This document shows positions 44,958 to 60,108 of a DNA stretch of 64,000 bases, piece after piece. The stretch is from the NCBI GenBank assembly GCA_963995525.1, contig OZ023213.1:42516276-42580275 (forward strand), written 5' to 3'. Under the pieces are notes generated by a model. The model was given only the letters and a program-made list of their open reading frames with translations. It had not been told where the DNA came from and did no database searches. The first letter of the stretch is position 1. Each line of letters opens with the position of its first letter. The DNA comes from Escarpia spicata (taxonomy: Eukaryota; Annelida; Polychaeta; Sabellida; Siboglinidae). The position numbers and the translations under genes were made by a program.

Positions 44958-47900
44958 TGAGACCAGTACAGAAACATACAGTCCTGTGTGATATGTAAGT
45001 GTTGTGAGACCAGTACAAGAACATACAGCCTTGTGTGATACGTAAGTGTTGTTAGACCAGTACAGAAACATACAGTCCTGTGTGATATGTAAGTGTTGTG
45101 AGACCAGTACAGGAACATACAGCCCTGTGTGATATGTAAGTGTTGTGAGACTAGTACAGAAACATACAGCCTTTGTGAAATGTAAGTGTTGTTAGACCAG
45201 TACAGAAACATACAGTCCTGTGTGATATGTAAATGTTGTGAGACCAGTACAGGAACATACAGCCCTGTGTGATATGTAAGTGTTGTTAGACCAGTACAGA
45301 AACATACAGTCCTGTGTGATATATAAATGTTGTTAGACCAGTACAGATACATACAGTCCTGTGTGATATGTAAGTGTTGTGAGACCAGTAAGGAACATTC
45401 AGCCCTGTGTGATATGTAAGTGTTGTTAAATCAGTACAGAAACATACAGTCCTGTGTGATAGGTAAGGGTTGTTAGACCAGTACAGAAACATACAGTCCT
45501 GTGTGATATGTAAATGTTATGAGACTGGTACAGAAACATACAGCCCTGTGTGATATGTAAGTGTTTTTAGACCAGTACAGAAACATACAGTCCTGTGTGA
45601 TAGGTAAGTGTTGTTAGCCAGTACAGAAACATACATTCCTGTGTGATATGTATGTGTTGTGAGACCAGTACAGGAACATACAGTCCTGTGTGATATGTAA
45701 GTGTTGTGAGACTAGTACAGAAACATACAGCCTTTGTGAAATGTAAGTGTTGTTAGACCAGTACAGAAACATACAGTCCTGTGTGATATGTAAGTGTTGT
45801 TAGACCAGTACAGAAACATACAGTACTGTGTCATATATAAGTGTTGATAGACCAGTACAGAAACATACACCCCTGTGTGATATGTAAGTGTTGTTAGACC
45901 AGTACAGAAACATACAGTCCTGTGTGATATGTAAGTGTTGTGAGACCAGTAAGGAACATACAGTCCTGTGTGATATGTAAGTGTTGTGAGACTAGTACAG
46001 AAACATACAGCCTTTGTGAAATGTAAGTGTTGTTAGACCAGTACAGAAACATACAATCCTGTGTGATATGTAAGTGTTGTGAGACCAGTACAGAAACATA
46101 CAGCCCTGTGTGATATGTAAGTGTTGTTAGACCAGTACAGAAACATGCAGTCCTGTGTGATATGTAAGTGTTGTTACACCAGTACAGGAACATACAGCCC
46201 TATGTGATATGTAAGTGTTGTGAGACCAGTACAGGAACATACAGCCCTGTGTGATATAAAAATGTTGTGAGACCAGTACAGAAACATACAGTCCTGTGTG
46301 ATATGTAAGTGTTGTGAGACCAGTACAGGAACATACAGCCTTGTGTGATATGCAAGTGTTGTTAGATCAGTACAGACACATACAGTCCTGTGTGATATGT
46401 AAGTGTTGTTAGACCAGTACAGAAACATACAGTCCTGTGAGATATGTAAGTGTTGTGAGACCAGTACAGGAACATACAGTCCTGTGTGATATGTAAGAGT
46501 TGTTAGACCAGTACAGAAACATACAGCCCTGTGTGATATGTAGGTGTTGTTAGACCAGTACAGAAACATACAGTCCTGTGTGATAGGTAAGTGTTGTTAG
46601 ACCAGTACAGAAACATACAGACCTGTGTGATATGTAAGTGTTATGAGACTGGTACAGAAACATACAGCCCTGTGTGATATGTAAGTGTTGTTAGACCAGT
46701 ACAGAAACATACAGTCCTGTGTGATAGGTAAGTGTTGTTAGACAGTACATAAACATACAGTCCTGTGTGAAATGTAAGTGTTGTGAGACCAGTACAGAAA
46801 CATACAGTCCTGTGTGATATGTAAGTGTTGTGAGACCAGTACAGGAACATACAGTCCTGTGTGATATGTAAGTGTTGTGAGACTAGTACAGAAACATACA
46901 GTCTTTGTGAAATGTAAGTGTTGTTAGACCAGTACAGAAACATACAGTCCAGTGTGATATGTAAGTGTTGTGAGACCAGTACAGGAACATACAGTCCTGT
47001 GTGATATGTAAGTGTTGTGAGACTAGTACAGAAACATACAGTCTTTGTGAAATGTAAGTGTTGTTAGACCAGTACAGAAACATACAGTCCTGTGTGATAT
47101 GTAAGTGTTGTGAGACCAGTACAGGAACATACAGTCCTGTGTGATATGTAAGTGTTGTGAGACTAGTACAGAAACATACAGTCTTTGTGAAATGTAAGTG
47201 TTGTTAGACCAGTACAGAAACATACAGTCCAGTGTGATATGTAAGTGTTGTGAGACCAGTACAGGAACATACAGCCCTGTGTGATATGTAAGTGTTGTTA
47301 GACCAGTACAGAAACATACAGTCCTGTGTGATATATAAATGTTGTTAGACCAGTACAGATACATACAGTTCTGTGTGATATGTAAGTGTTGTGAGACAAG
47401 TAAGGAACATTCAGCCCTGTGTGATATGTAAGTGTTGTTAGACCAGTACAGGAACATACAGCCCTGTGTGATATAAAAATGTTGTGAGACCAGTACAGAA
47501 ACATACAGTCCTGTGTGATATGTAAGTGTTGTGAGACCAGTACAAGAACATACAGCCTTGTGTGATACGTAAGTGTTGTGAGACCAGTACAGAAACATAC
47601 AGTCCTGTGTGATATGTAAGTGTTGTGAGACCAGTACAGGAACATACAGTCCTGTGTGATATGTAAGTGTTGTGAGACTAGTACAGAAACATACAGCCTT
47701 TGTGAAATGTAAGTGTTGTTAGACCAGTACAGAAACATACAGCCCTGTGTGATATGTAAGTGTTGTGAGACCAGTACAGAAACATGCATTCCTGTGTGAT
47801 ATGTAAGTGTTGTTACACCAGTAAGGGAACATACAGCCCTATGTGATATGTAAGCGTTGTGAAACCAGTACAGGAACATACAGCCCTGTGTGATATAAAA

Positions 47901-48656
47901 ATGTTGTGAGACCAGTACAGAAACATACAGAACTGTGTGATATGTAAGTGTTGTTAGACCAGTACAGAAACATACAGTCCTGTGTGATATGAAAATTTTG
48001 TGAGACCAGTAAGGAACATTCAGCCCTGTGTGATAGGTAAGTGTTGTGAGACCAGTACAGGAACATACAGTCCTGTGTGATAGGTAAGTGTTGTGAGACC
48101 AGTACAGAAACATACAGTCCTGTGTGATATGCAAGTGTTGTTAGATCAGTACAGACACATACAGTCCTGTGTGATATGTAAGTGTTGTTAGACCAGTACA
48201 GAAACATACAGTCCTGTGAGATATGTAAGTGTTGTGAGACCAGTACAGGAACATACAGTCCTGTGTGATATGTAAGAGTTGTTAGACCAGTACAGAAACA
48301 TAGAGCCCTGTGTGATATGTAGGTGTTGTTAGACCAGTACAGAAACATACAGCCCTGTGTGATATGTAAGTGTTGTGAGACCAGTACAGAAACATGCAGT
48401 CCTGTGTGATATGTAAGTGTTGTTACACCAGTACGGGAATATACAGCCCTATGTGATATGTAAGCATTGTGAAACCAGTACAGGATCATACAGCCCTGTG
48501 TGATATAAAAATGTTGTGAGACCAGTACAGAAACATACAGTCTTTGTGAAATGTAAGTGTTGTTAGACCAGTAGAGAAACATACAGTCCAGTGTGATATG
48601 TAAGTGTTGTGAGACCAGTACAGGAACATACAGCCCTGTGTGGTATGTAAGTGTTG

Positions 48657-50960
48657 TTAGACCAGTACAGAAACATACAGTCCTGTGTGATATATAAATG
48701 TTGTTAGACCAGTACAGATACATACAGTTCTGTGTGATATGTAAGTGTTGTGAGACCAGTAAGGAACATTCAGCACTGTGTGATATGTAAGTGTTGTTAG
48801 ACCAGTACAGAAACATACAGAACTGTGTGATATGTAAGTGTTGTTAGACCAGTACAGAAACATACAGTCCTGTGTGATATGTAAGTGTTGTGAGACCAGT
48901 ACAGGAACATACAGCCTTGTGTGATACGTAAGTGTTGTGAGACCAGTACAGAAACATAGAGTCCTGTGTGATATGTAAGTGTTGTGAGACCAGTACAGGA
49001 ACATACAGTCCTGTGTGATATGTAAGTGTTGTGAGACTAGTACAGAAACATACAGCCTTTGTGAAATGTAAGTGTTGTTAGACCAGTACAGAAACATACA
49101 GTCCTGTGTGATATGTAAGTGTTGTTAGACCAGTGCAGAAACATACAGTCCTGTGTGATATATAAGTGTTGTTAGACCAGTACAGATACATACAGTCCTG
49201 TGTGATATGTAAGTGTTGTGAGACCAGTAAGGAACATTCAGCCCTGTGTGATATGTAAGTGTTGTTAGACCAGTATAGAAACATACAGAACTGTGTGATA
49301 TGTAAGTGTTGTTAGACCAGTACAGAAACATACAGTCCTGTGTGATATGTAAGTTTTGTGAGACCAATACAGGAACATACAGCCCTGTGTGGTATGTAAG
49401 TGTTGTTAGACCAGTACAGAAACATACAGTCCTGTATGATATGTAAGTGTTGTGAGACCAGTACAGGAACATACAGTTCTGTGTGATATGTAAGTGTTGT
49501 GAGACCAGTACAGGAACATATAGTCCTGTGTGATATGTAAGTGTTGTGAGACCAGTACAGGAACATACAGGCCTGTGTGATATATGTAAATGTTGTGAGA
49601 CCAGTACAGAAACATACAGCACTGTGTGATATGTAAGTGTTGTGAGACCAGTACAGGAACATATAGTCCTGTGGGATTTGTAAGTGTTGTTAGACCAGTA
49701 CAGAAACATACAGTCCTGTGTGAAATGTAAGTGTTGTTAGACCAGTACAGAAACATACATTCCTGTGTGATATGTAAGTGTTGTGAGAACAGTACAGAAA
49801 CATACAGACCTGTGTGATATGTAAGTGTTGTTAGACCAGTACAGGAACATACAGTCCTGTGTGATATGTAAGTGTTGTGAGACCAGTACAGGAACATACA
49901 GTCCTGTATGATATGTAAGTGTTGTTAGACCAGTACAGAAACATACAGCCCTGTGTGATATGTAAGTGTTGTTAGACCAGTACAGAAACATACAATCCTG
50001 TGTGATATGTAAGTGTTGTGAGACCAGTACAGAAACATACAGCCCTGTGTTATAGGTAAGTGTTGTTAGACCAGTACAGAAAAATACAGTCCTGTGTGAT
50101 ATGTAAGTGTTGTTAGACCAGTACAGAAACATACAGTCCTGTGAGATATGTAAGTGTTGTGAGACCAGTACAGGAACATACAGTCCTGTGTGATATGTAA
50201 GTGTTGTGAGACCAGTACAGGAACATACAGCCCTGTGTGATATGTAAATGTTGTTAGACCAGTACAGAAACATACAGGCCTGTGTGATGTGTAAATGTTG
50301 TGAGACCTGTACAGAAACTTACAGTCTTGTGTGATATGTAAGTGTTGTTAGACCAGTACAGAAACATACAGCCCTGTGTGATATGTAAGTGTTGTTAGAC
50401 TAGTAAAGAGAAACATACATTCCTGTGTGATATGTAAGTGTTGTTAGACCAGTACAGAAAAATACAGTCTTGTGTGATATGTAAGTGTTGTGAGACCAGT
50501 ACAGGAACATAGAGCCCTGTGTGATATGTAAGTGTTGTTAGACCAGTACAGAAACATACAGGCCTGTGTGATATGTAAATGTTGTGAGACCAGTACAGAA
50601 ACATACAGCCCTGTGTGATATGTAAGTGTTGTGAGACCAGTACAGGAACATATAGTCCTGTGGGATATGTAAGTGTTGTTACACCAGTACAGAAACATAC
50701 AGCCCTGTGTGATATGTAAGTGTTGTGGGACCAGTACAGAAACATGCAGTCCTGTGTGATATGTAAGTGTTGTTACACCAGTACAGGAACATACAGCCCT
50801 ATGTGATATGTAAGTGTTCTGAGACCAGTACAAGAACATACAGCCTTGTGTGATACGTAAGTTTTGTGAGACCAGTACAGAAACATACAGTCCTGTGTGA
50901 TATGTAAGTGTTGTGAGACCAGTACATGAACATACAGTCCTGTAGGATATGTAAGTGTTG
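48657..50960. repeat. higher-order repeat C, copy 1
   Basis: Matches 53,349-55,930. The offset is 4,692 bp up to about 49,700 and 4,974 bp after that; the 282-bp step is exactly six 47-bp units. Markers are aagttttgtgagaccaatac (49,351 and 54,043) and tagtaaagagaaac (50,401 and 55,375). Confidence 0.85.
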
Positions 50961-53348
50961 TGAGACTAGTACAGAAACATACAGTCCTGTGTGATATGTA
51001 AGTGTTGTGAGACCAGTACAGAAACATACAGTCCTGTGTGATATGTAAGTGTTGTGAGACCAGTACAGAAACATACAGTCCTGTGTGATATGTAAGTGTT
51101 GTGAGACCAGTACAGGAACATACAGCCTTGTGTGATACGTAAATGTTGTGAGACCACTACAGAAACATACAGTCCTGTGTGATATGTAAGTGTTGTGAGA
51201 CCAGTACAGTAACATACAGTCCTGTGTGATATGTAAATGTTGTGAGACTAGTACAGAAACATACAGCCTTTGTGAAATGTAAGTGTTGTTAGACCAGTAC
51301 AGAAACATACAGTCCTGTGTGATATGTAAGTGTTGTGAGACCAGTACAGGAACATACAGCCCTGTGTGATATGTAAGTGTTGTTAGACCAGTACAGAAAC
51401 ATACAGTCCTGTGTGATATATAAATGTTGTTAGACCAGTACAGATACATAGAGTCCTGTGTGATATGTAAGTGTTGTGAGACCAGTAAGGAACATTCAGC
51501 CCTGTGTGATATGTAAGTGTTGTTACACCAGTACAGGAACATACAGCCCTATGTGATATGTAAGTGTTCTGAGACCAGTACAAGAACATACAGCCTTGTG
51601 TGATACGTAAGTTTTGTGAGACCAGTACAGAAACATACAGTCCTGTGTGATATGTAAGTGTTGGGAGACCAGTACAGGAACATACAGTCCTGTGTGATAT
51701 GTAAGTGTTGTGAGACTAGTACAGAAACATACAGCCTTTGTGAAATGTAAGTGTTGTTAGACCAGTACAGAAACATACAGTCCTGTGTGATATGTAAGTG
51801 TTGTGAGACTAGTACAGAAACATACAGCCTTTGTGAAATGTAAGTGTTGTTAGACCAGTACAGAAACATACAATCCTGTGTGATATGTAAGTGTTGTGAG
51901 ACCAGTACAGAAACATACAGCCCTGTGTGATATGTAAATGTTGTTAGACCAGTACAGAAATATGCAGTCCTGTGTGATATGTAAGTGTTGTTACACCAGT
52001 ACAGGAACATACAGCCCTATGTGATATGTAAGTGTTGTATGACCAGTACAGGAACATACAGCCCTGTGTGATATAAAAATGTTGTGAGCCCAGTACAGAA
52101 ACATACAGTCCTGTGTGATATGTAAGTGTTGTGAGACCAGTACAGGAACATACAGCCTTGTGTGATATGCAAGTGTTGTTAGATCAGTACAGACACATAC
52201 AGTCCTGTGTGATATGTAAGTGTTGTTAGACCAGTACAGAAACATACAGTCCTGTGAGATATGTAAGTGTTGTGAGACCAGTACAGGAACATACAGTCCT
52301 GTGTGATATGTAAGAGTTGTTAGACCAGTACAGAAACATACAGCCCTGTGTGATATGTAGGTGTTGTTAGACCAGTACAGAAACATACAGTCCTGCGTGA
52401 TATGTAAGTGTTGTTAGATCAGTACAGAAACATACAGTCCTGTGTGATAGGTAAGTGTTGTTAGACCAGTACAGAAACATACAGTCCTGTGTGATATGTA
52501 AGTGTTATGAGACTGGTACAGAAACATACAGCCCTGTGTGATATGTAAGTGTTGTTAGACCAGTACAGAAACATACAGTCCTGTGTGATAGGTAAGTGTT
52601 GTTAGACAGTACAGAAACATACAGTCCTGTGTGAAATGTAAGTGTTGTGAGACCAGTACAGAAACATACAGTCCTGTGTGATATGTAAGTGTTGTGCGAC
52701 CAGTACAGGAACATACAGTCCTGTGTGATATGTAAGTGTTGTGAGACTAGTACAGAAACATACAGTCTTTGTGAAATGTAAGTGTTGTTAGACCAGTACA
52801 GAAACATACAGTCCAGTGTGATATGTAAGTGTTGTGAGACCAGTACAGGAACATACAGTCCTGTGTGATATGTAAGTGTTGTGAGACTAGTACAGAAACA
52901 TACAGTCTTTGTGAAATGTAAGTGTTGCTAGACCAGTACAGAAACATACAGTCCTGTGTGATATGTAAGTGTTGTGAGACCAGTACAGGAACATACAGTC
53001 CTGTGTGATATGTAAGTGTTGTGAGACTAGTACAGAAACATACAGTCTTTGTGAAATGTAAGTGTTGTTAGACCAGTACAGAAACATACAGTCCAGTGTG
53101 ATATGTAAGTGTTGTTAGACCAGTACAGAAACATACAGTCCTGTGTGATAGGTAAGTGTTGTTAGACAGTACAGAAACATACAGTCCTGTGTGAAATGTA
53201 AGTGTTGTGAGACCAGTACAGAAACATACAGTCCTGTGTGATATGTAAGTGTTGTGAGACCAGTAGAGAAACATACAGTCCAGTGTGATATGTAAGTGTT
53301 GTGAGACCAGTACAGGAACATACAGCCCTGTGTGGTATGTAAGTGTTG

Positions 53349-55930
53349 TTAGACCAGTACAGAAACATACAGTCCTGTGTGATATATAAATGTTGTTAGA
53401 CCAGTACAGATACATACAGTTCTGTGTGATATGTAAGTGTTGTGAGACCAGTAAGGAACATTCAGCACTGTGTGATATGTAAGTGTTGTTAGACCAGTAC
53501 AGAAACATACAGAACTGTGTGATGTGTAAGTGTTGTTAGACCAGTACAGAAACATACAGTCCTGTGTGATATGTAAGTGTTGTGAGACCAGTACAGGAAC
53601 ATACAGCCTTGTGTGATACGTAAGTGTTGTGAGACCAGTACAGAAACATAGAGTCCTGTGTGATATGTAAGTGTTGTGAGACCAGTACAGGAACATACAG
53701 TCCTGTGTGATATGTAAGTGTTGTGAGACTAGTACAGAAACATACAGCCTTTGTGAAATGTAAGTGTTGTTAGACCAGTACAGAAACATACAGTCCTGTG
53801 TGATATGTAAGTGTTGTTAGACCAGTGCAGAAACATACAGTCCTGTGTGATATATAAGTGTTGTTAGACCAGTACAGATACATACAGTCCTGTGTGATAT
53901 GTAAGTGTTGTGAGACCAGTAAGGAACATTCAGCCCTGTGTGATATGTAAGTGTTGTTAGACCAGTATAGAAACATACAGAACTGTGTGATATGTAAGTG
54001 TTGTTAGACCAGTACAGAAACATACAGTCCTGTGTGATATGTAAGTTTTGTGAGACCAATACAGGAACATACAGCCCTGTGTGGTATGTAAGTGTTGTTA
54101 GACCAGTACAGAAACATACAGTCCTGTATGATATGTAAGTGTTGTGAGACCAGTACAGGAACATACAGTTCTGTGTGATATGTAAGTGTTGTGAGACCAG
54201 TACAGGAACATATAGTCCTGTGTGATATGTAAGTGTTGTGAGACCAGTACAGGAACATACAGGCCTGTGTGATATATATGTAAATGTTGTGAGACCAGTA
54301 CAGAAACATACAGCCCTGTGTGATATGTAAGTGTTGTGAGACCAGTACAGGAACATATAGTCCTGTGGGATTTGTAAGTGTTGTTAGACCAGTACAGAAA
54401 CATACAGTCCTGTGTGATAGGTAAGTGTTGTTAGACAGTACAGAAACATACAGTCCTGTGTGAAATGTAAGTGTTGTGAGACCAGTACAGAAACATACAG
54501 TCCTGTGTGATATGTAAGTGTTGTGAGACCAGTAGAGAAACATACAGTCCAGTGTGATATGTAAGTGTTGTGAGACCAGTACAGGAACATACAGCCCTGT
54601 GTGGTATGTAAGTGTTGTTAGACCAGTACAGAAACATACAGTCCTGTGTGATATATAAATGTTGTTAGACCAGTACAGATACATACAGTTCTGTGTGATA
54701 TGTAAGTGTTGTGAGACAGTACAGAAACATACATTCCTGTGTGATATGTAAGTGTTGTGAGAACAGTACAGAAACATACAGACCTGTGTGATATGTAAGT
54801 GTTGTTAGACCAGTACAGGAACACACAGTCCTGTGTGATATGTAAGTGTTGTGAGACCAGTACAGGAACATACAGTCCTGTATGATATGTAAGTGTTGTT
54901 AGACCAGTACAGAAACATACAGCCCTGTGTGATATTTAAGTGTTGTTAGACCAGTACAGAAACATACAGTCCTGTGTGATATGTAAGTGTTGTGAGACCA
55001 GTACAGAAACATACAGCCCTGTGTTATAGGTAAGTGTTGTTAGACCAGTACAGAAAAATACAGTCCTGTGTGATATGTAAGTGTTGTTAGACCAGTACAG
55101 AAACATACAGTCCTGTGATATATGTAAGTGTTGTGAGACCAGTACAGGAACATACAGTCCTGTGTGATATGTAAGTGTTGTGAGACCAGTACAGGAACAT
55201 ACAGCCCTGTGTGATATGTAAATGTTGTTAGACCAGTACAGAAACATACAGGCCTGTGTGATGTGTAAATGTTGTGAGACCTGTACAGAAACTTACAGTC
55301 TTGTGTGATATGTAAGTGTTGTTAGACCAGTACAGAAACATACAGCCCTGTGTGATATGTAAGTGTTGTTAGACTAGTAAAGAGAAACATACATTCCTGT
55401 GTGATATGTAAGTGTTGTTAGACCAGTACAGAAAAATACAGTCTTGTGTGATATGTAAGTGTTGTGAGACCAGTACAGGAACATAGAGCCCTGTGTGATA
55501 TGTAAGTGTTGTTAGACCAGTACAGAAACATACAGGCCTGTGTGATATGTAAATGTTGTGAGACCAGTACAGAAACATACAGCCCTGTGTGATATGTAAG
55601 TGTTGTGAGACCAGTACAGGAACATATAGTCCTGTGGGATATGTAAGTGTTGTTACACCAGTACAGAAACATACAGCCCTGTGTGATATGTAAGTGTTGT
55701 GGGACCAGTACAGAAACATGCAGTCCTGTGTGATATGTAAGTGTTGTTACACCAGTACAGGAACATACAGCCCTATGTGATATGTAAGTGTTCTGAGACC
55801 AGTACAAGAACATACAGCCTTGTGTGATACGTAAGTTTTGTGAGACCAGTACAGAAACATACAGTCCTGTGTGATATGTAAGTGTTGTGAGACCAGTACA
55901 TGAACATACAGTCCTGTAGGATATGTAAGT
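53349..55930. repeat. higher-order repeat C, copy 2 (six units longer)
   Basis: Partner of 48,657-50,960. A further copy of the tagtaaagagaaac marker lies at 62,321. Confidence 0.85.
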
Positions 55931-58183
55931 GTTGTGAGACTAGTACAGAAACATACAGCCTTTGTGAAATGTAAGTGTTGTTAGACCAGTACAGAAACAT
56001 ACAGTCCAGTGTGATATGTAAGTGTTGTGAGACCAGTACAGGAACATACAGCCCTGTGTGATATGTAAGTGTTGTTAGACCAGGACAGAAACATACAGTC
56101 CTGTGTGATATATAAATGTTGTTAGACCAGTACAGATACATACAGTCCTGTGTGATATGTAAGTGTTGTGAGACCAGTAAGGAACATTCAGCCCTGTGTG
56201 ATCTGTAAGTGTTGTTAGACCAGTACAGAAACATACAGAACTGTGTGATATGTAAGTGTTGTTAGAGCAGTACAGAAACATACAGTCCTGTGTGATATGT
56301 AAGTGTTGTGAGACCAGTACAGAAACATACAGTCCTGTGTGATATGTAAGTGTTGTGAGACCAGTACAGAAACATACAGTCCTGTGTGATATGTAAGTGT
56401 TGTGAGACCAGTACAGAAACATACAGTCCTGTGTGATATGTAAGTGTTGTGAGACCAGTACAGGAACATACAGCCTTGTGTGATACGTAAGTGTTGTGAG
56501 ACCACTACAGAAACATACAGTCCTGTGTGATATGTAAGTGTTGTGAGACCAGTACAGTAACATACAGTCCTGTGTGATATGTAAGTGTTGTGAGACTAGT
56601 ACAGAAACATACAGCCTTTGTGAAATGTAAGTGTTGTTAGACCAGTACAGAAACATACAGTCCTGTGTGATATGTAAGTGTTGTGAGACCAGTACAGGAA
56701 CATACAGCCCTGTGTGATATGTAAGTGTTGTTAGACCAGTACAGAAACATACAGTCCTGTGTGATATATAAATGTTGTTAGACCAGTACAGATACATACA
56801 GTCCTGTTTGATATGTAAGTGTTGTGAGACCAGTAAGGAACATTCAGCCCTGTGTGATATATAAGTGTTGTTAAATCAGTACAGAAACATACATTCCTGT
56901 GTGATAGGTAAGTGTTGTTAGATCAGTACAGAAACATACAGTCCTGTGTGATATGTAAGTGTTATGAGACTGGTACAGAAACTTACAGCCCTGTGTGATA
57001 TGTAAGTGTTGTTAGACCAGTACAGAAACATACAGTCCTGTGTGAAATGCAAGTGTTGTTAGACCAGTACAGAAACATACAGTCCTGTGTGATATGTAAG
57101 TGTTGTGAGACCAGTACAGAAACATACAGTCCTGTGTGATATGTAAGTGTTGTGAGACCAGTACAGAAACATACAGTCCTGTGTGATATGTAAGTGTTGT
57201 GAGACCAGTACAGAAACATACAGTCCTGTGTGATATGTAAGTGTTGTGAGACCAGTACAGGAACATACAGCCTTGTGTGATACGTAAGTGTTGTGAGACC
57301 ACTACAGAAACATACAGTCCTGTGTGATATGTAAGTGTTGTGAGACCAGTACAGGAACATACAGTCCTGTGTGATATGTAAGTGTTGTGAGACTAGTACA
57401 GAAACATACAGCCTTTGTGAAATGTAAGTATTGTTAGACCAGTACAGAAACATACAGTCCTGTGTGATATGTAAGTGTTGTGAGACCAGTACAGGAACAT
57501 ACAGCCCTGTGTGATATGTAAGTGTTGTTAGACCAGTACAGAAACATACAGTCCTGTGTGATATATAAATGTTGTTAGACCAGTACAGATACATACAGTC
57601 CTGTGTGATATGTAAGTGTTGTGAGACCAGTAAGGTACATTCAGCCCTGTGTGATATATAAGTGTTGTTAAATCAGTACAGAAACATACAGTCCTGTGTG
57701 ATAGGTAAGTGTTGTTAGACCAGTACAGAAACATACAGTCCTGTGTGATATGTAAGTGTTATGAGACTGGTACAGAAACTTACAGCCCTGTGTGATATGT
57801 AAGTGTTGTTAGACCAGTACAGAAACATACAGTCCTGTGTGAAATGTAAGTGTTGTTAGACCAGTACAGAAACATACAGTCCTGTGTGATATGTAAGTGT
57901 TGTTAGACCAGTACAGAAACATACAGTCCTGTGTGATATGTAAGTGTTGTTAGACCAGTACAGGAACATACAGCCCTGTGTGATATGTAAGTGTTGTTAG
58001 ACCAGTACAGAAACATACAATCCTGTGTCATATATAAGTGTTGATAGACCAGTACAGAAACATACAGCCCTGTGTGATATGTAAGTGTTGTGAGACCAGT
58101 AAGGAACATTCAGCCCTGTGTGATATGTAAGTGTTGTTAGACCAGTACAGAAACATACAGTACTGTGTGATATGTAAGTGTTG

Positions 58184-59940
58184 TTAGACCAGTACAGAAA
58201 CATACAGTCTTGTGTTATATGTAAGTGTTGTGAGACCAGTACAGAAACATACAGCCCTGTGTGATATGTAAGTGTTGTTAGACCAGTACAGAAACATAAA
58301 GTCCTGTGAGATATGTAAGTGTTGTGAGACCAGTACAGGAACATACAGTCCTGTGTGATATGTAAGTGTTGTGAGACCAGTACAGGAACATACAGCCCTG
58401 TGTGATATGTAAGAGTTGTTAGACCAGTACAGAAACATACAATCCTGTGTGATATGTAAGTGTTGTTAGACCAGTACAGAAACATACAGCCCTGTGTGAT
58501 ATGTAAGTGTTGTGAGACCAGTACAGGAACATATAGTCCTGTGGGATATGTAAGTGTTGTTAGACCAGTACAGAAACATACAGCCCCGTGTGATATGTAA
58601 GTGTTGTGAGACCAGTACAGAAACATGCAGTCCTGTGTGATATGTAAGTGTTGTTACACCAGTACAGGAACATACATCCCTGTGTGATATGTAAGTGTTG
58701 TGAGACAAGTACAGGAACATACAGCCCTGTGTGATATACAAATGTTGTGAGACCAGTACAGAAACATACAGTCCTGTGTGATTTGTAAGTGTTGTGAGAC
58801 CAGTACAGGAACATACAGCCTTGTGTGAGACGTAAGTGTTGTGAGACCAGTACAGAAACATACAGTCCTGTGTGATATGTAAGTGTTGTGAGACCAGTAC
58901 AGGAACATACAATCCTGTGTGATATGTAAGTGTTGTGAGACTAGTACAGAAACATACAGCCTTTGTGAAATGTAAGTGTTGTTAGACCAGTACAGAAACA
59001 TACAGTCCTGTGTGATACGTAAGTGTTGTGAGACCAGTACAGGAACATACAGCCCTGTGTGATATGTAAGTGTTGTTAGACCAGTAGAGAAACATATAGT
59101 CCTGTGTGATATATAAGTGTTGTTAGACCAGTACAGATATATACAGTCCTGTGTGATATGTAAGTGTTGTGAGATCAGTAAGGAACATTCAGCCCTGTGT
59201 GATGTGTAAGTGTTGTTAGACCAGTACAGAAACATACAGAACTGTGTGATATGTAAGTGTTGTTAGACCAGTACAGAAACAAACAGTCCTGTGTGATATG
59301 TAAGTGTTGTGAGACCAGTACAGAAACATACAGCCCTGTGTGATAGGTAAGTTTTGTTAGACCAGTACAGAAAAATACACTCCTGTGTTATATGTAAGTG
59401 TTGTTAGACCAGTACAGAAACATACAGTCCTGTGAGATATGTAAGTGTTGTGAGACCAGTACAGGAACATACAGTCCTGTGTGATATGTAAGTGTTGTGA
59501 GACCAGTACAGGAACATACATCCCTGTGTGATATGTAAATGTTGTTAGACCAGTACAGAAACATACAGGCCTGTGTGATATGTAAATGTTGTGAGACCAG
59601 TACAGAAACATACAGCCCTGTGTGATATGTAAGTGTTGTGAGACCAGTACAGAAACATGCAGTCCTGTGTGATATGTAAGTGTTTTTACACAAGTACAGG
59701 AACATACAGCCCTGTGTGATATGTAAGTGTTGTGAGACCAGTAGAGGAACATACAGCACTGTGTGATATGTAAATGTTGTGAGACCAGTACAGAAACATA
59801 CAGTCCTGTGTGATATGTAAGTGTTGTGAGACCAGTACAGGAACATACAGCCTTGTGTGATACGTAAGTGTTGTGAGACCAGTACAGAAACATACAGCGC
59901 TGTGTGATATGTAAGTGTTGTCAGACCAGTACAGAAACAT
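58184..59940. repeat. higher-order repeat D, copy 1
   Basis: Matches 60,109-61,770 at offsets of 1,925 then about 1,831 bp; the step is two units. The marker cagcgctgtg is at 59,895 and 61,725. Part of it recurs again 4,039 bp downstream (catacatccc at 58,671 and 62,710). Confidence 0.8.
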
Positions 59941-60108
59941 ACAGAACTGTGTGATATGTAAGTGTTGTTAGACCAGTACAGGAACATACAATCCTTTGTG
60001 ATATGTAAGTGTTGTGAGACCAGTACAGGAACATACAGTCCTGTGTGATATGTAAGTGTTGTTAGACCAGTACAGAAACATACAGTACTGTGTGATATGT
60101 AAGTGTTG

